Assembly (NCBI GenBank): GCA_025351405.1
Contig: JANXVZ010000037.1
Location: 1 to 64,000 of the forward strand
Direction of reading: 5' to 3'
DNA: 64,000 nt
From: Sphingomonadales bacterium
GTDB taxonomy: Bacteria > Pseudomonadota > Alphaproteobacteria > Sphingomonadales > Sphingomonadaceae
Part shown: positions 40,559 to 49,595 of the stretch, in pieces
Layout of the letters: every line of letters begins with the position of its first letter
Position numbering within the stretch: the first letter of the stretch is position 1
Made by a program: the position numbers and the translations under genes
The notes under the pieces: generated by a model
Databases searched by the model: none
The model's input: the letters and a program-made list of their open reading frames with translations, nothing else
Told to the model about the DNA's origin: nothing

Positions 40559-42187
40559 TTACTGTTGCCCAAATCGCGCATCGTCGAGGATCATCGCAGC
40601 CGCTTTTTCCGCGACCATCACCGTCGGTGCATTGGTATTGCCGGAGGTGATGTTGGGGAAAATCGAAGCATCGGCAACGCGCAGGCCGGCGATCCCGTGT
40701 ACACGCAGCCGCGCATCGACGACCGAGGTCGCGGGGTCCGGCCCCATCATGCAGCTGCTGGTCGGGTGATAGACGGTATCGGCCCTGGCGCGAAAATCAT
40801 CGAGCAGCTCGGCATCGGTCTGCAGGTGGCGGCCGGGAACCAGCTCATCGGTGATGATTTCGGCCATTGGCGCGGTTGCCGCAAGCGTCCGCAACAGCCG
40901 GCTACCGGCCAGCGCCTGTCCGATGTCATATTCGGTCGAGAGGTAATTGGGCCTTATCGACGGCGGGGAACGCGGGTCGGGGGAGACGATCGCCAGCGTG
41001 CCGCGGCTGGTCGGGCGGCAACCGTTGAACGACAGCAGGAAGGCGGAGAACGGGTCGGGGTTGAGCAGGCGGCGTTCCGAAAGCGGCGACCGGGTGTAGC
41101 TGACCGGGCTGAAATACAGCTGCATGTCGGGCCGGCCGCTCGTGGCCGTGCTGCGAATGAAACCGCCGCTCTGGTTGACGCTCATCGACAGCGGGCCGCC
41201 CCGATCAAAAAGATAGCGCAGGGCGGCACGGATTTTGCCGACCAGCGGTCGCAGTTCATCATTGAGCGTCGGCAGCGATGACCGGTAGAAATAGCTGACT
41301 GCGAGATGATCCTGCAGGTTTGCGCCGACAGCGCGGGCATCGATCAGCGGGGGAATGCCCAGCGAATGCAGCAAAGCTGCGTCGCCGATCCCCGAGAGTT
41401 GCAGCAGTTGCGGCGAATTTATCGACCCGCCGGCAACGATCACCTCGCGCCGCGCGCCGACCGTCACCGTCGCGCCGCGCCGGTGATATTCGACGCCGAT
41501 GGCACGGCGGCCCTCGAACAGGATGCGGGTGGCATGGGCGTGCGTGCGCAGCACCAGGTTGCCGCGTTGCAGCGCCGGCCGCAGATAGGCGTTGGCGGTG
41601 GAAGCGCGGCGGCCCTTGCGCGTGTTGATCTGGTAAATGCCGACGCCTTCGGCCTGTGGCCCGTTGAAATCGGCGGTGAAGGGATAGCCCATGGCCTCGC
41701 CGGCCGCGATGAAACGCCGGCAAAGCGGGTGCGCGACGCGCGAAATGTCGGTGACATGTTGCGGTCCGCCGGCGCCATGCCATTGGCTGGCGCCATGGTC
41801 ATGGTCTTCCGACCTGATGAAGAACGGCAGCACATCGTCCCATGCCCAACCCGGATTGCCGGCGGCCGCCCAGTCGTCGTAATCGCCGCGCTGGCCCCGC
41901 ACATGGACCATGGCGTTGATGGAGCCGGATCCGCCGATGACCTTGCCGCGCGGCCAATAGCTCTTGCGCCCGTGGAGCGCCGGCTCGGCTTCGGTGTCGT
42001 ACATCCAATTGACGCGGCGGTCGAAGAAGGTGCGGCCATAACCGATGGGGAGCTGGATCCAAAGCGTCCGGTCCGATCCGCCGGCTTCGATCAGCAGCAC
42101 CCGGGCGCTGCCATCGGCCGACAGCCGGTTGGCCAGCACGCATCCCGCGGTGCCGGCACCGACGATGATATAGTCGAACATGTCCAT
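40559..42187 (-). CDS. GMC-family FAD oxidoreductase, choline-dehydrogenase-like
   Basis: A 542-aa flavoprotein. The N-terminus DYIIVGAGTAGCVLANRLS binds ADP of FAD. PRGKVIGGSGSINAMVHVRG and GGSINSPQLLQLSGIG are the two GMC signatures. Catalytic residues appear in YHPTSSCMMG (His) and ITSGNTNAPTVMVAEKAA (Asn). Such enzymes oxidise primary alcohols or choline to aldehydes. The ATG at 42187 overlaps the stop of the enolase-superfamily gene (TGATG). No Tat or Sec signal is seen, so it is cytoplasmic or peripheral to the membrane. Together with the aldehyde dehydrogenase 1 kb downstream it could run alcohol to acid oxidation; choline itself is possible but not shown. Confidence 0.9.
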   Translation of the reverse strand: MDMFDYIIVGAGTAGCVLANRLSADGSARVLLIEAGGSDRTLWIQLPIGYGRTFFDRRVNWMYDTEAEPALHGRKSYWPRGKVIGGSGSINAMVHVRGQRGDYDDWAAAGNPGWAWDDVLPFFIRSEDHDHGASQWHGAGGPQHVTDISRVAHPLCRRFIAAGEAMGYPFTADFNGPQAEGVGIYQINTRKGRRASTANAYLRPALQRGNLVLRTHAHATRILFEGRRAIGVEYHRRGATVTVGARREVIVAGGSINSPQLLQLSGIGDAALLHSLGIPPLIDARAVGANLQDHLAVSYFYRSSLPTLNDELRPLVGKIRAALRYLFDRGGPLSMSVNQSGGFIRSTATSGRPDMQLYFSPVSYTRSPLSERRLLNPDPFSAFLLSFNGCRPTSRGTLAIVSPDPRSPPSIRPNYLSTEYDIGQALAGSRLLRTLAATAPMAEIITDELVPGRHLQTDAELLDDFRARADTVYHPTSSCMMGPDPATSVVDARLRVHGIAGLRVADASIFPNITSGNTNAPTVMVAEKAAAMILDDARFGQQ

Positions 42188-43374
42188 CAAACGACGGGAC
42201 GTTGCGCCATTTCGAGGTGCAGCATGGTGCCGGTATAAGGGTTGGCGAGGGCGACCGCCTCGTCCAGCTCGACGCCCAACCCTGGCGTTGTCGGCGGGAT
42301 GACATGCCCGTCTTCGAAGCGGATCGGCGATTTGAGGATATCGCTGTGAAACCCGCCCCAGCTTTCGATGCTTTCGAGGATCAGGAAGTTGGGCGAGCAG
42401 GTGGCGATCTGGATGTTCGCTGCCCCGACTATGGGCCCGCAGTACAGGTGCGGCGCGATCTGGGCGTGGTGGACTTCCGCCATCGCCGCAATCTTCTTGG
42501 CCTCGAGGATGCCGCCGACCCGGCCAAGATTCATCTGCAGGATGGCGGCGGCACCGGTGTCGAGCAGCCGGGCGAATTCATATTTTGTCGCCAGCCTTTC
42601 ACCGGCGGCGATGGGGATCGAGGTTGCCCGTGCCACCTTCGCCATCTCCTCGGGCGCGTCGGGGGGCACAGGCTCTTCCAGCCACAAGGGATCGAACGGT
42701 TCGAGCCGCCGTGCCAGCCGGATCGCCGACGCCGCCGTCATCTGTCCATGCGTGCCGAACAACAGGTCGGCACGATCACCGACCGCCTCGCGCAGGCGCC
42801 CGGCAAAGCGCTCGCTCAGGGCAAGCGCATCCAATGACAGTTGCCGCCCGTCGAAGGCGGAATAAGGCCCGGCGGGGTCGAACTTGAGTGCCGTGAAGCC
42901 CTGCGCCAGATAGTCGGCGGCATGGTTGGCCGCGAGATCGGGATCGTGATAGACGTCGCCGGTGTCACCCGGCCGCGGATAGATATAGGTATAGGCGCGC
43001 AGCCGTTCGTGCACTTGGCCACCCAGCAGCTTGTACACCGGCTTGCCCGCCGCCTTGCCGACAATGTCCCAGCAAGCCATTTCAAGCGCGCTGAGAATCG
43101 CCATCATCGTGACATCGGGGCGCTGGGTAAATCCGCTCGAATAGACCCGACGCCACAGGTTTTCGATATCGTGCGGATCCACGCCGATCGCATACCGGGC
43201 AAAGACGTCCTCGATCATCCGGGCGACGAGGTGCGGTTCGAACGGCACGCAATAGGCTTCGCCGACGCCGCTGACGTTATCGTCGGTGGTCAATTTGACG
43301 AACACGAAATAGCGGCCACCAAAATGCGGCGGCGGGTTGCCGACGACGAAAGTGGTGATGTCGGCCAGTTTCAT
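42187..43374 (-). CDS. Enolase-superfamily protein, mandelate racemase/muconate lactonizing type
   Basis: A 395-aa protein with an alpha+beta capping domain (about 1-125) and a barrel domain. ALKFDPAG (Lys164), WLEEP (Glu233) and AAGERLATK (Glu259, Lys264) are visible. APHLYCGP supplies His309 at the position of the general base. Two usual acids are changed: the strand-3 metal-ligand Asp is replaced within LLFGTHGQM, and the Asp that pairs with the general-base His is Asn282 in LQMNLGRVGG. The protein may therefore not be a standard mandelate-type racemase; acid-sugar dehydratase or epimerase roles remain possible. It is embedded in the TonB-receptor operon between the MFS transporter and the GMC oxidoreductase. 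Confidence 0.86.
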   Translation of the reverse strand: MKLADITTFVVGNPPPHFGGRYFVFVKLTTDDNVSGVGEAYCVPFEPHLVARMIEDVFARYAIGVDPHDIENLWRRVYSSGFTQRPDVTMMAILSALEMACWDIVGKAAGKPVYKLLGGQVHERLRAYTYIYPRPGDTGDVYHDPDLAANHAADYLAQGFTALKFDPAGPYSAFDGRQLSLDALALSERFAGRLREAVGDRADLLFGTHGQMTAASAIRLARRLEPFDPLWLEEPVPPDAPEEMAKVARATSIPIAAGERLATKYEFARLLDTGAAAILQMNLGRVGGILEAKKIAAMAEVHHAQIAPHLYCGPIVGAANIQIATCSPNFLILESIESWGGFHSDILKSPIRFEDGHVIPPTTPGLGVELDEAVALANPYTGTMLHLEMAQRPVV

Positions 43375-43389
43375 TGCTGTGGTGTCGTT

Positions 43390-44700
43390 TCACACATAAC
43401 CGACCGCCGCCTTCTGGTCCGCGACGATGGTGCGTGATGCAGCCCAATAGTGAAACGCCGCCCACAATCCCGTCGGCGCCAGGATCAGCAGGGCGCTGCG
43501 CAGCGACGCGGCATCGGCACCGGCGGGCCCGGCGAAATGGTCGCTCAACCAGCCAACGCCCTGGGGTGCGACGATGAGGTTGAGGACATTGGCGGCAACG
43601 AGGGAGACCGCGATCGCCATCGCCCGCATCCGGCACGGCGCCAGGTTCTGCACCATCGCCATCGCCGGGCCGATGTAGAAATAAATGGCCGGGATGAACA
43701 GCCACAGCATCAGCTTCGCGGTTCCCAGCGAGTGGGTCCAATAGACCATGAACGATGGCACCGTGGCGACCGCGGTGACAGCGGCCAGCAGCCAGACGAT
43801 GCGCCGCGGATCGACGAACGCCGGCCGCGACAGCATCCACGCCGTCAGCAACGATGCACCGATGCCGGCGACAAGGTGTATCGGGCCTACGATGGCGCCG
43901 GCCGCGCCGACATCGAGGCCATACATGCGCTGCAGGAAGGTCGGGGTGAACCACATCAGGCCCCAACCCCAGAACGCCGAGACACCGCCGCCCATGATGA
44001 CATGGAACGCCGCCTTGTGTTGCCAGAGGTATCGCAGCGTTTTCCGGATCGGCGGCGCATCGGCCTTTTCGATCCTGTCCAACCGGCCCCGCTGTGGTTC
44101 CTTGATGGTCAGGTAGACGATGATTCCCATGACGAGGCCGGGGACGCCCAGCGCCAGGAAGGCGGCGCGCCAGCCATAGGCGTGGGCGACCATCCCCGCC
44201 ATGTCCGCACCGAGCCAGGCCCCGATGGGGGCGCCCAGCGCGAACACGGTCATCGCCATCGGCCGGCGATCGGCGGGAAAGTAATCGGCGACGACCGAAT
44301 TGCATGCCGGCGTGCCGCCCGCTTCGCCGATGCCAACGCCGATCCGCGCCAGCAACAATTGCCAATAGCCCTGCGAAAGCCCGCAGAACGCCGTCATCAC
44401 CGACCAGGCCACCAGCGCGGCGGCGAGCAGGTTCTTGCGGTTGTAGCGATCGGCAACCCAGGACAGCGGTATGCCGAGGGTTACATAGAACAGCGCCAGC
44501 GACACCCCGGTGAGGAAGGCGATGCCGCTGTCCGTCAGCTTCAGTTCCAGCCGGATCGGTTCGAGCACGGTGGACATGACATAGCGGTCGGCAATGCTGA
44601 TCGTGTAGACCAGCATCATGATGCCAAGCACATACCAGCGCCCGGTCATCCCGGCCGGCGCGCTATCCTGTTCGGCGATGGCCGCGGTCGCTGGTGTCAC
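43390..44700 (-). CDS. MFS transporter, spinster-like
   Basis: A 436-aa inner-membrane carrier with twelve hydrophobic segments beginning near WYVLGIMMLVYTISIADRYVMS. The cytoplasmic loop 2-3 motif reads WVADRYNRKNLL, with GIGEAGGTPACNSVVADYFPADRR in helices 4-5 as in spinster-like MFS proteins. The ORF track adds 56 codons. The GTG at 44700 is preferred because GTGA overlaps the stop of the upstream TPR-sulfotransferase gene and AAGGA lies upstream. By position (outer-membrane receptor, then this carrier, then catabolic enzymes) it likely moves the same substrate across the inner membrane. Direction and substrate are inferred. Confidence 0.88.
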   Translation of the reverse strand: MTPATAAIAEQDSAPAGMTGRWYVLGIMMLVYTISIADRYVMSTVLEPIRLELKLTDSGIAFLTGVSLALFYVTLGIPLSWVADRYNRKNLLAAALVAWSVMTAFCGLSQGYWQLLLARIGVGIGEAGGTPACNSVVADYFPADRRPMAMTVFALGAPIGAWLGADMAGMVAHAYGWRAAFLALGVPGLVMGIIVYLTIKEPQRGRLDRIEKADAPPIRKTLRYLWQHKAAFHVIMGGGVSAFWGWGLMWFTPTFLQRMYGLDVGAAGAIVGPIHLVAGIGASLLTAWMLSRPAFVDPRRIVWLLAAVTAVATVPSFMVYWTHSLGTAKLMLWLFIPAIYFYIGPAMAMVQNLAPCRMRAMAIAVSLVAANVLNLIVAPQGVGWLSDHFAGPAGADAASLRSALLILAPTGLWAAFHYWAASRTIVADQKAAVGYV

Positions 44701-46739
44701 GCGGTTATGTCCTTCATGCCGGGCAGGGCGCCGAGTGCAGCCCTGAGCGGTGCAAGAAATGCATCGTACGGCGTCCATTGGTCGAGGCCGCCACGAAAGA
44801 TCGGCTGGCGGACCTGTTCGGAGCTGGCGGTTCGCACGGCACGGTCGGTTTGGTGAAAATCGACGCATGATCGCTCGAAGGGCAGGCCGCAGAAATCGAG
44901 AAGGCGACGCACCTGCGTTTCGAGATCGGCGACGACGTCCTCATACTGTACGTGCAGCACCTTGCCGGGCAAAACACTGTCCCAATGCTGCATCAGGTCG
45001 ATGTAGCCGGCGTAATAGCGGCCGATCGCGTCGAGGCCGTAGGTGAAATCCTGGCCTTCAGCAAACAACTGCTTGAAATTGCTGAAGCAACAGGCCATCG
45101 GCTCGCGCCGTGCATCGATGATGCGGGCATTCGGCAGGATGAGGTGAATCAGCCCTATATGTCGGAAATTATTGGGCATCTTGTCGATGAAACGGAGCTT
45201 GCCGGTGCGGTAGATTGCGGTGTCGCGCAGATAGGCCTCGCCGAATTCGGTCAGTTCATCGACCGTGAGGTCCGCGAGATTGCCGGGATATATCGCCTCG
45301 TCATCGACCCGCCGCCGGCCATCGAGCCGGTGCGCCAACGCCAGGATGTTGGGCAATTCGCTCGTGCCCTCCACCTGGGAATGCGACGCCAGTATCTGCT
45401 CGAGCAGTGTCGATCCCGCCCTCGGCAGGCCAACGATGAAGATCGGGTCGTCGGCAAGCGCGCCGCTGCCGCGCTTGGCCTTGAACAATTCGGGCGTGCA
45501 GGCGCGCTTTTGCGCGGCCATTTCCGCCGCGATCCGCGCCGGGTCATAGCGCAGCTCCTCGCGCTTCAGCCGGTTGCCGGTGTCGTAATAACCAAAGGAC
45601 CGGGCATGGTCGCCACGGTCTTCCAGCGCCTTGCCGAGGGCAAAACACAGGTGATAGCGGTCGACCGTGCTGGTCGTGCGCGCGGTTTCGGCCGCTTGCA
45701 TGCTGCTGATTTCGGCATCGCTGAAGCGATAGGTCTTGAGGTTGGCGAGGCTCCACCACGCATCGCCAAAGTCGGGTTTGCTGTCATGCGCCTGCCGATA
45801 AGCCGCGACCGCGTCGTCATGGCGGCCAATGGTTTTCAGCGCATGGCCGCGGGTCAGGCTGACCTGGTGATTGTCCGGCTTGGCAGCGGACAGCGCGTCA
45901 TAGATGCCAAGCGCTACATCGAAATTGCCCACCGCCAGATTCTGGTTGGCGAACAGCATGTCGAAATGCGGGATGCCGGGGGCCTTGCGGCGCAGCAGGT
46001 CTGCCTGTTGCAGCGCCTCGGCGAATTTCTGCCGCTTGTGCAGGACGTTGACATAATCGAAGCGGCCGGGATGGAATTCGGGTTCGAGGGCAACGCACGA
46101 TTCAAGGATGAATTCCGCTTCGTCGAGCACCTGGAAACGCGTGCCCAACTCCGCCAGCATCCGCATCGCTTCGAGATGGTGGCCGTTGGTCTGCAGGAAA
46201 TGGCGGCACAGCTTTTCCGCCTTGTACAGCTTGCCCTCGTGCATGAAACTGGCAACGCTGACCAGCGTCGGCGGCAAATTGTCCAGCCAGTCGAACTGGT
46301 TGCGGGCAAGGGCCTCGGCGTCCCGGCGGCCGGCGGCGTGGTTCAGTTCCACCAGCGCCCGCCAGCTGGCGATCAGTGCCGGATTGGCCGCGACGGCGCG
46401 GTCGAAGGCTTCGATGGCCAGCTCGACATCGCCGCCGGCGCGATGGCAATGGCCTTGTTCCTGAAAAGCACGGGCGTGCGCAGGCTCCAGATCGAGCAAG
46501 CGTTCGAGCGTCTGCCGGGCCTCGTCCAGCTTGCCGCCATAACGCTGGGCAACTGCAAGGATATACAGCGCATCGACATTACCGGGTTCCGATGCCAGCA
46601 GGCGTTCCACGGCCGCCGCAGCCTTGGCGAAGGCACCATCCTGCAGGAGGCGCCGCGCTTCACCGATCGTCGCGTCACCGATTGCCGTGTCACCGATCGT
46701 CGTCCCGGCGCCAGCGACGCCCTGTTTTGTTGCATCCAT
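44697..46739 (-). CDS. TPR-repeat sulfotransferase-domain protein
   Basis: A 680-aa cytosolic protein with two halves. Residues about 20-390 form tandem tetratricopeptide repeats (for example ALYILAVAQRYGGKLDEARQ and HQVSLTRGHALKTIGRHDDA). Residues about 420-665 form a PAPS-type sulfotransferase domain with FIVGLPRAGSTLLEQILASH (5-prime phosphosulfate loop), IDKMPNNFRHIG, and IIDARREPMACCFSNFK (3-prime phosphate region). The track start is about 99 codons too long; the ATG at 46739 opens the repeats. It follows the TonB-dependent receptor gene and overlaps the MFS gene (GTGA). TPR-sulfotransferases next to TonB receptors recur in sphingomonads in my recollection, with no established function. 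Confidence 0.87.
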   Translation of the reverse strand: MDATKQGVAGAGTTIGDTAIGDATIGEARRLLQDGAFAKAAAAVERLLASEPGNVDALYILAVAQRYGGKLDEARQTLERLLDLEPAHARAFQEQGHCHRAGGDVELAIEAFDRAVAANPALIASWRALVELNHAAGRRDAEALARNQFDWLDNLPPTLVSVASFMHEGKLYKAEKLCRHFLQTNGHHLEAMRMLAELGTRFQVLDEAEFILESCVALEPEFHPGRFDYVNVLHKRQKFAEALQQADLLRRKAPGIPHFDMLFANQNLAVGNFDVALGIYDALSAAKPDNHQVSLTRGHALKTIGRHDDAVAAYRQAHDSKPDFGDAWWSLANLKTYRFSDAEISSMQAAETARTTSTVDRYHLCFALGKALEDRGDHARSFGYYDTGNRLKREELRYDPARIAAEMAAQKRACTPELFKAKRGSGALADDPIFIVGLPRAGSTLLEQILASHSQVEGTSELPNILALAHRLDGRRRVDDEAIYPGNLADLTVDELTEFGEAYLRDTAIYRTGKLRFIDKMPNNFRHIGLIHLILPNARIIDARREPMACCFSNFKQLFAEGQDFTYGLDAIGRYYAGYIDLMQHWDSVLPGKVLHVQYEDVVADLETQVRRLLDFCGLPFERSCVDFHQTDRAVRTASSEQVRQPIFRGGLDQWTPYDAFLAPLRAALGALPGMKDITA

Positions 46740-46833
46740 GGCCAAGCCTAGCTGCAAGCGGCCCGGAACAAAATGCACTGGGGGTGCATTGCCATGCAAT
46801 TCACCCCCGGTGTCATCTCGTGTCGCGCGATCG

Positions 46834-49245
46834 TCAGTATTTGTACGACATGCGAAGCCCGATCGTGCGCGGCCGGATCGTCGTCGTCCGGGCGACGCGG
46901 TCGGATGCGTTGATATAGATATCGGGCCGCGCATCGCTGAGGTTTTCGACGTAGAGCGAGGCACCCCATTCGTCCTTGTCGATACCGACCGCCGCATCCG
47001 CAGTCGTATAGGCACGCAGCGGATAGTCGGCGCCAAGGTTTATCGACGTGTGGCTGCTGCCGACATGATGGATGCCGAACTGGCCATACAGCTTGGTGTT
47101 GCCCTCCAGCTCGTAATCATAGCGGGCGCGGATATTGCCCTGAAACTTCGGGCTCAACGCCAGCTGGCTGCCCAGCGGCACCAGCGTGATGAGCTGGACC
47201 AGCCCGAGCGACCCGCGCGTCAGCTTGGAGTTGTTGTACGACGCCGCGGCGTTGACCGTCAGGCCCCGAACCGGCCGAACCGTCAGGTCAGCCTCGATAC
47301 CGTCGATCTTGGCATCGGCGGCGTTGGCGGCAAAGGTAAGGAAGAACAGGCTTGGCTGGTAGATCGAGACCTGAATATCCTTCCACAGGATATGGTAGGC
47401 CGCGAGGTTGAGGATGACCGACCGATCGAACAACGCCAGTTTGGCGCCGATTTCGAAATTCTTCACGGTGTCGGAGTCATAGCCGAACGGAATTGCGGTC
47501 TTGGGGCTTTGCGGGTTCGGATCGGCGACGCGGCCGATGCGGTTGAAGCCGCCGGGGCGATAACCTTCCGAATAGGTGCCATAGAACAGCAGGTCATCGG
47601 TCGGCTTGAAGCTCAGGTTGGCCTTGAAGATTGTGCCCTTCTGCAGCCGGGGCTTGGTGTGGATGGCATCGAGATTGTAACCCGAATCACGATCGACCCC
47701 GCGGTTGCCGAAGTTGGCAGAGCCGACGATCGATGCCTTCTGGTCGAAATAGCGCAGACCCCCCGTCAGGATCAGCTTGTCGGGGATGATGTCGAAGGCC
47801 AATTCCCCGAACAAGGCGATCTGGCGGTCGGTACGGGTGATATCGTTGAAAAAGGTGACGCCCGGATTGCGGGGGTTGGGGTCGATCGATGTCGCGCCCT
47901 TGATGGGAGCATTGGGCACAAAGCCCTGTTCGATCGAGCCTTCATAGTTGAATTCGCCGATGTCATAGATCTTGGCGCGATCGTAATATGCCCCGCCGAT
48001 GGCACGGACCCGCTGGTCAGCCGGGGTCGAGACCCGGAATTCATGGCTGATGCGGGTGTTGCGGTTGTTGCCCTGGAACGACATCCGCGGCGTCGCGCAC
48101 GACGCATAGCCGGGGTATTTGCAGATATAATAGGCCGCGAACGGCCCGGCGTTCGAATAGGCGGTGTAGTCGATTTTCTGCACGGCGCGGCGATTGAGAT
48201 AGGCGCCGGTATAGATCACATCGAGCGCGCCGAGCCGACCTTCGAGCGTCCAGGCGGTCTGGTCGAACTTGTCGGTCAGCGTGTCGGGATTGTAGCGCTG
48301 CACCTTCAGGTCGCCGACCAGCGGATCATAGTCGAACACGCCGTCGACCTTCAGTTTCTGGCGCATGTGCTGCAGGCTGACCGACCAGTCCGGGCTGATG
48401 TCGTATTTGGCCGATACGCGGAAGCCCTGGTAGACCGCGTCGTTGAAATTATCCTGCACGAACTGCGAATTGGTGATCGTCGGGCGCACGGCCTCCGGGT
48501 GGCCGCCGAGGCCGTTGTTGGCATTGCTCTGCATCCGGAAGCTGCCGGGGACATTGTCGATATAGCCACCGCGACTGTCGTTGTAGACGACGACGCGAAC
48601 CGCGAACTTGTCCTTGATGATCGGGATGTTGACGAAACCCTCGACCGAATTGCTGCTGTCGCCGCCCTTGGTGAAGGCAACGCCGCCCTTGAATCCGGCA
48701 TGGAGGGCGCTGGCATCGGGCTTGTTGGTGATGTAGCGGACGGCGCCGCCCATGGCGCTGGCACCGAACAGCGTGCCCTGTGGACCGGCCAGCACTTCGA
48801 CGCGCTCCAGGTCGGCGGTGTAGACGTCGAGGTTGCGCGCCGGGACGGATACGGAAGCATCGTCGAGGTAGAGGGCGACGTTCGGGTTGACGCCCGCCGA
48901 GCCGGCCACGAGGATCGACTGGGTGTCGGTCGACAAGCCGCGAATGTATATCTGCGACTGGCCGGGGCCGCGGCCGCCGGTGCGTACGTTGGGCAGGAAT
49001 TCGATAAGCTTGTCGAAGTTGGCGACGTTGAGCTTGGTCAGGGTTTCGCCGCTCAGCGCCTGCACCGCGACGGGAACGTCCTGAAGATTTTCGGAACGCC
49101 TTGTGGCGGTGACCACGATATCGGCGATACCGGCATTTGCCGCGGCCGCCGCCGTCGCTGCCTTCTGCGCGAATGCCGGGCTGCCGCCCGCGCCCATCAA
49201 CGCAATCACGGCAACCGCCGCCGAGCTTGTCAAACCATTTTTCAT
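46834..49245 (-). CDS. TonB-dependent outer-membrane receptor
   Basis: An 803-aa outer-membrane protein. The signal peptide is MKNGLTSSAAVAVIALMG...SPAFA (about 1-26). A TonB box IVVTATRR (about 43-50) and a plug domain (about 55-175: LNVANFDKLIEFLPNV, VEVLAGPQGTLFGASAMGGAVRYIT) follow, then a 22-strand-type beta-barrel ending in the aromatic terminus RTIGLRMSYKY. The ATG at 49245 has GGGGGG upstream and gives the signal peptide; the track start is nine codons earlier. It probably imports a catabolic substrate rather than iron because it heads an operon with a carrier and oxidoreductases. No Fur box was recognised. It should be energised by the TonB system near 15-17 kb. Confidence 0.93.
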   Translation of the reverse strand: MKNGLTSSAAVAVIALMGAGGSPAFAQKAATAAAAANAGIADIVVTATRRSENLQDVPVAVQALSGETLTKLNVANFDKLIEFLPNVRTGGRGPGQSQIYIRGLSTDTQSILVAGSAGVNPNVALYLDDASVSVPARNLDVYTADLERVEVLAGPQGTLFGASAMGGAVRYITNKPDASALHAGFKGGVAFTKGGDSSNSVEGFVNIPIIKDKFAVRVVVYNDSRGGYIDNVPGSFRMQSNANNGLGGHPEAVRPTITNSQFVQDNFNDAVYQGFRVSAKYDISPDWSVSLQHMRQKLKVDGVFDYDPLVGDLKVQRYNPDTLTDKFDQTAWTLEGRLGALDVIYTGAYLNRRAVQKIDYTAYSNAGPFAAYYICKYPGYASCATPRMSFQGNNRNTRISHEFRVSTPADQRVRAIGGAYYDRAKIYDIGEFNYEGSIEQGFVPNAPIKGATSIDPNPRNPGVTFFNDITRTDRQIALFGELAFDIIPDKLILTGGLRYFDQKASIVGSANFGNRGVDRDSGYNLDAIHTKPRLQKGTIFKANLSFKPTDDLLFYGTYSEGYRPGGFNRIGRVADPNPQSPKTAIPFGYDSDTVKNFEIGAKLALFDRSVILNLAAYHILWKDIQVSIYQPSLFFLTFAANAADAKIDGIEADLTVRPVRGLTVNAAASYNNSKLTRGSLGLVQLITLVPLGSQLALSPKFQGNIRARYDYELEGNTKLYGQFGIHHVGSSHTSINLGADYPLRAYTTADAAVGIDKDEWGASLYVENLSDARPDIYINASDRVARTTTIRPRTIGLRMSYKY

Positions 49246-49595
49246 CGATTTCCCCCCGGATTTCGCACGCACGCCAAATTTGCCACGACTTGGAACCTAC
49301 ATGGAAACGTCACATGAAACTGTTCGTGATGTTAGTCCGCGGCAATTGAGCGTTTTTGACTGACTGATAAGAAAAATTTGCGTCAAGTTGTCGCCATGAG
49401 GGCTGCAAAAATCGCCTTTTGCCTCATAACATACGGAAAACGATGTAAGTTCTTGCAGTGGGCGTGGAGGTCGAACTCCCCGGATGCTACCAACGTAGCA
49501 TGGGTTTGTGTCAGATCGGCTTGGTTGACAAGCGCTTTGACCATGGACCATTCAAGAAACATTCGCAATGAATCGACCCTTGCAGGGACATAAAT
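49246..49595. other. Divergent intergenic region between TonB receptor and purU
   Basis: A 350-bp non-coding region that must contain the promoters of both the receptor operon and purU. It is AT-richer than its surroundings. It includes a perfect hairpin (49484-49501, listed separately) and next to it GGAG/CTCC arms around GTCGAA (49466-49479). A TTGACA at 49525-49530 has no acceptable -10 at normal spacing. The short ORFs on the track here look like chance reading frames. Confidence 0.5.
49484..49501. repeat. Perfect 7-bp hairpin in the receptor/purU promoter region
   Basis: ATGCTAC (49484-49490), loop CAAC, and GTAGCAT (49495-49501) are perfect complements. There is no following U-tract. 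It lies 95 bp upstream of purU and about 240 bp upstream of the receptor gene, so it may be an operator for one of them. No known consensus is recognised. Confidence 0.4.

Noticed and set aside
43450-44856. 468-aa plus-strand ORF
   Set aside because: Antisense to the MFS transporter; Arg/Gln/His-rich with no domain.
46624-49317. 897-aa plus-strand ORF
   Set aside because: It is antisense to the TonB-dependent receptor, whose signal peptide, TonB box, plug and barrel terminus are clear. The plus-strand product has no recognisable domain and reflects GC-rich shadow coding.
49525-49530. TTGACA as a purU promoter -35
   Set aside because: No acceptable -10 hexamer lies 16-18 nt downstream.
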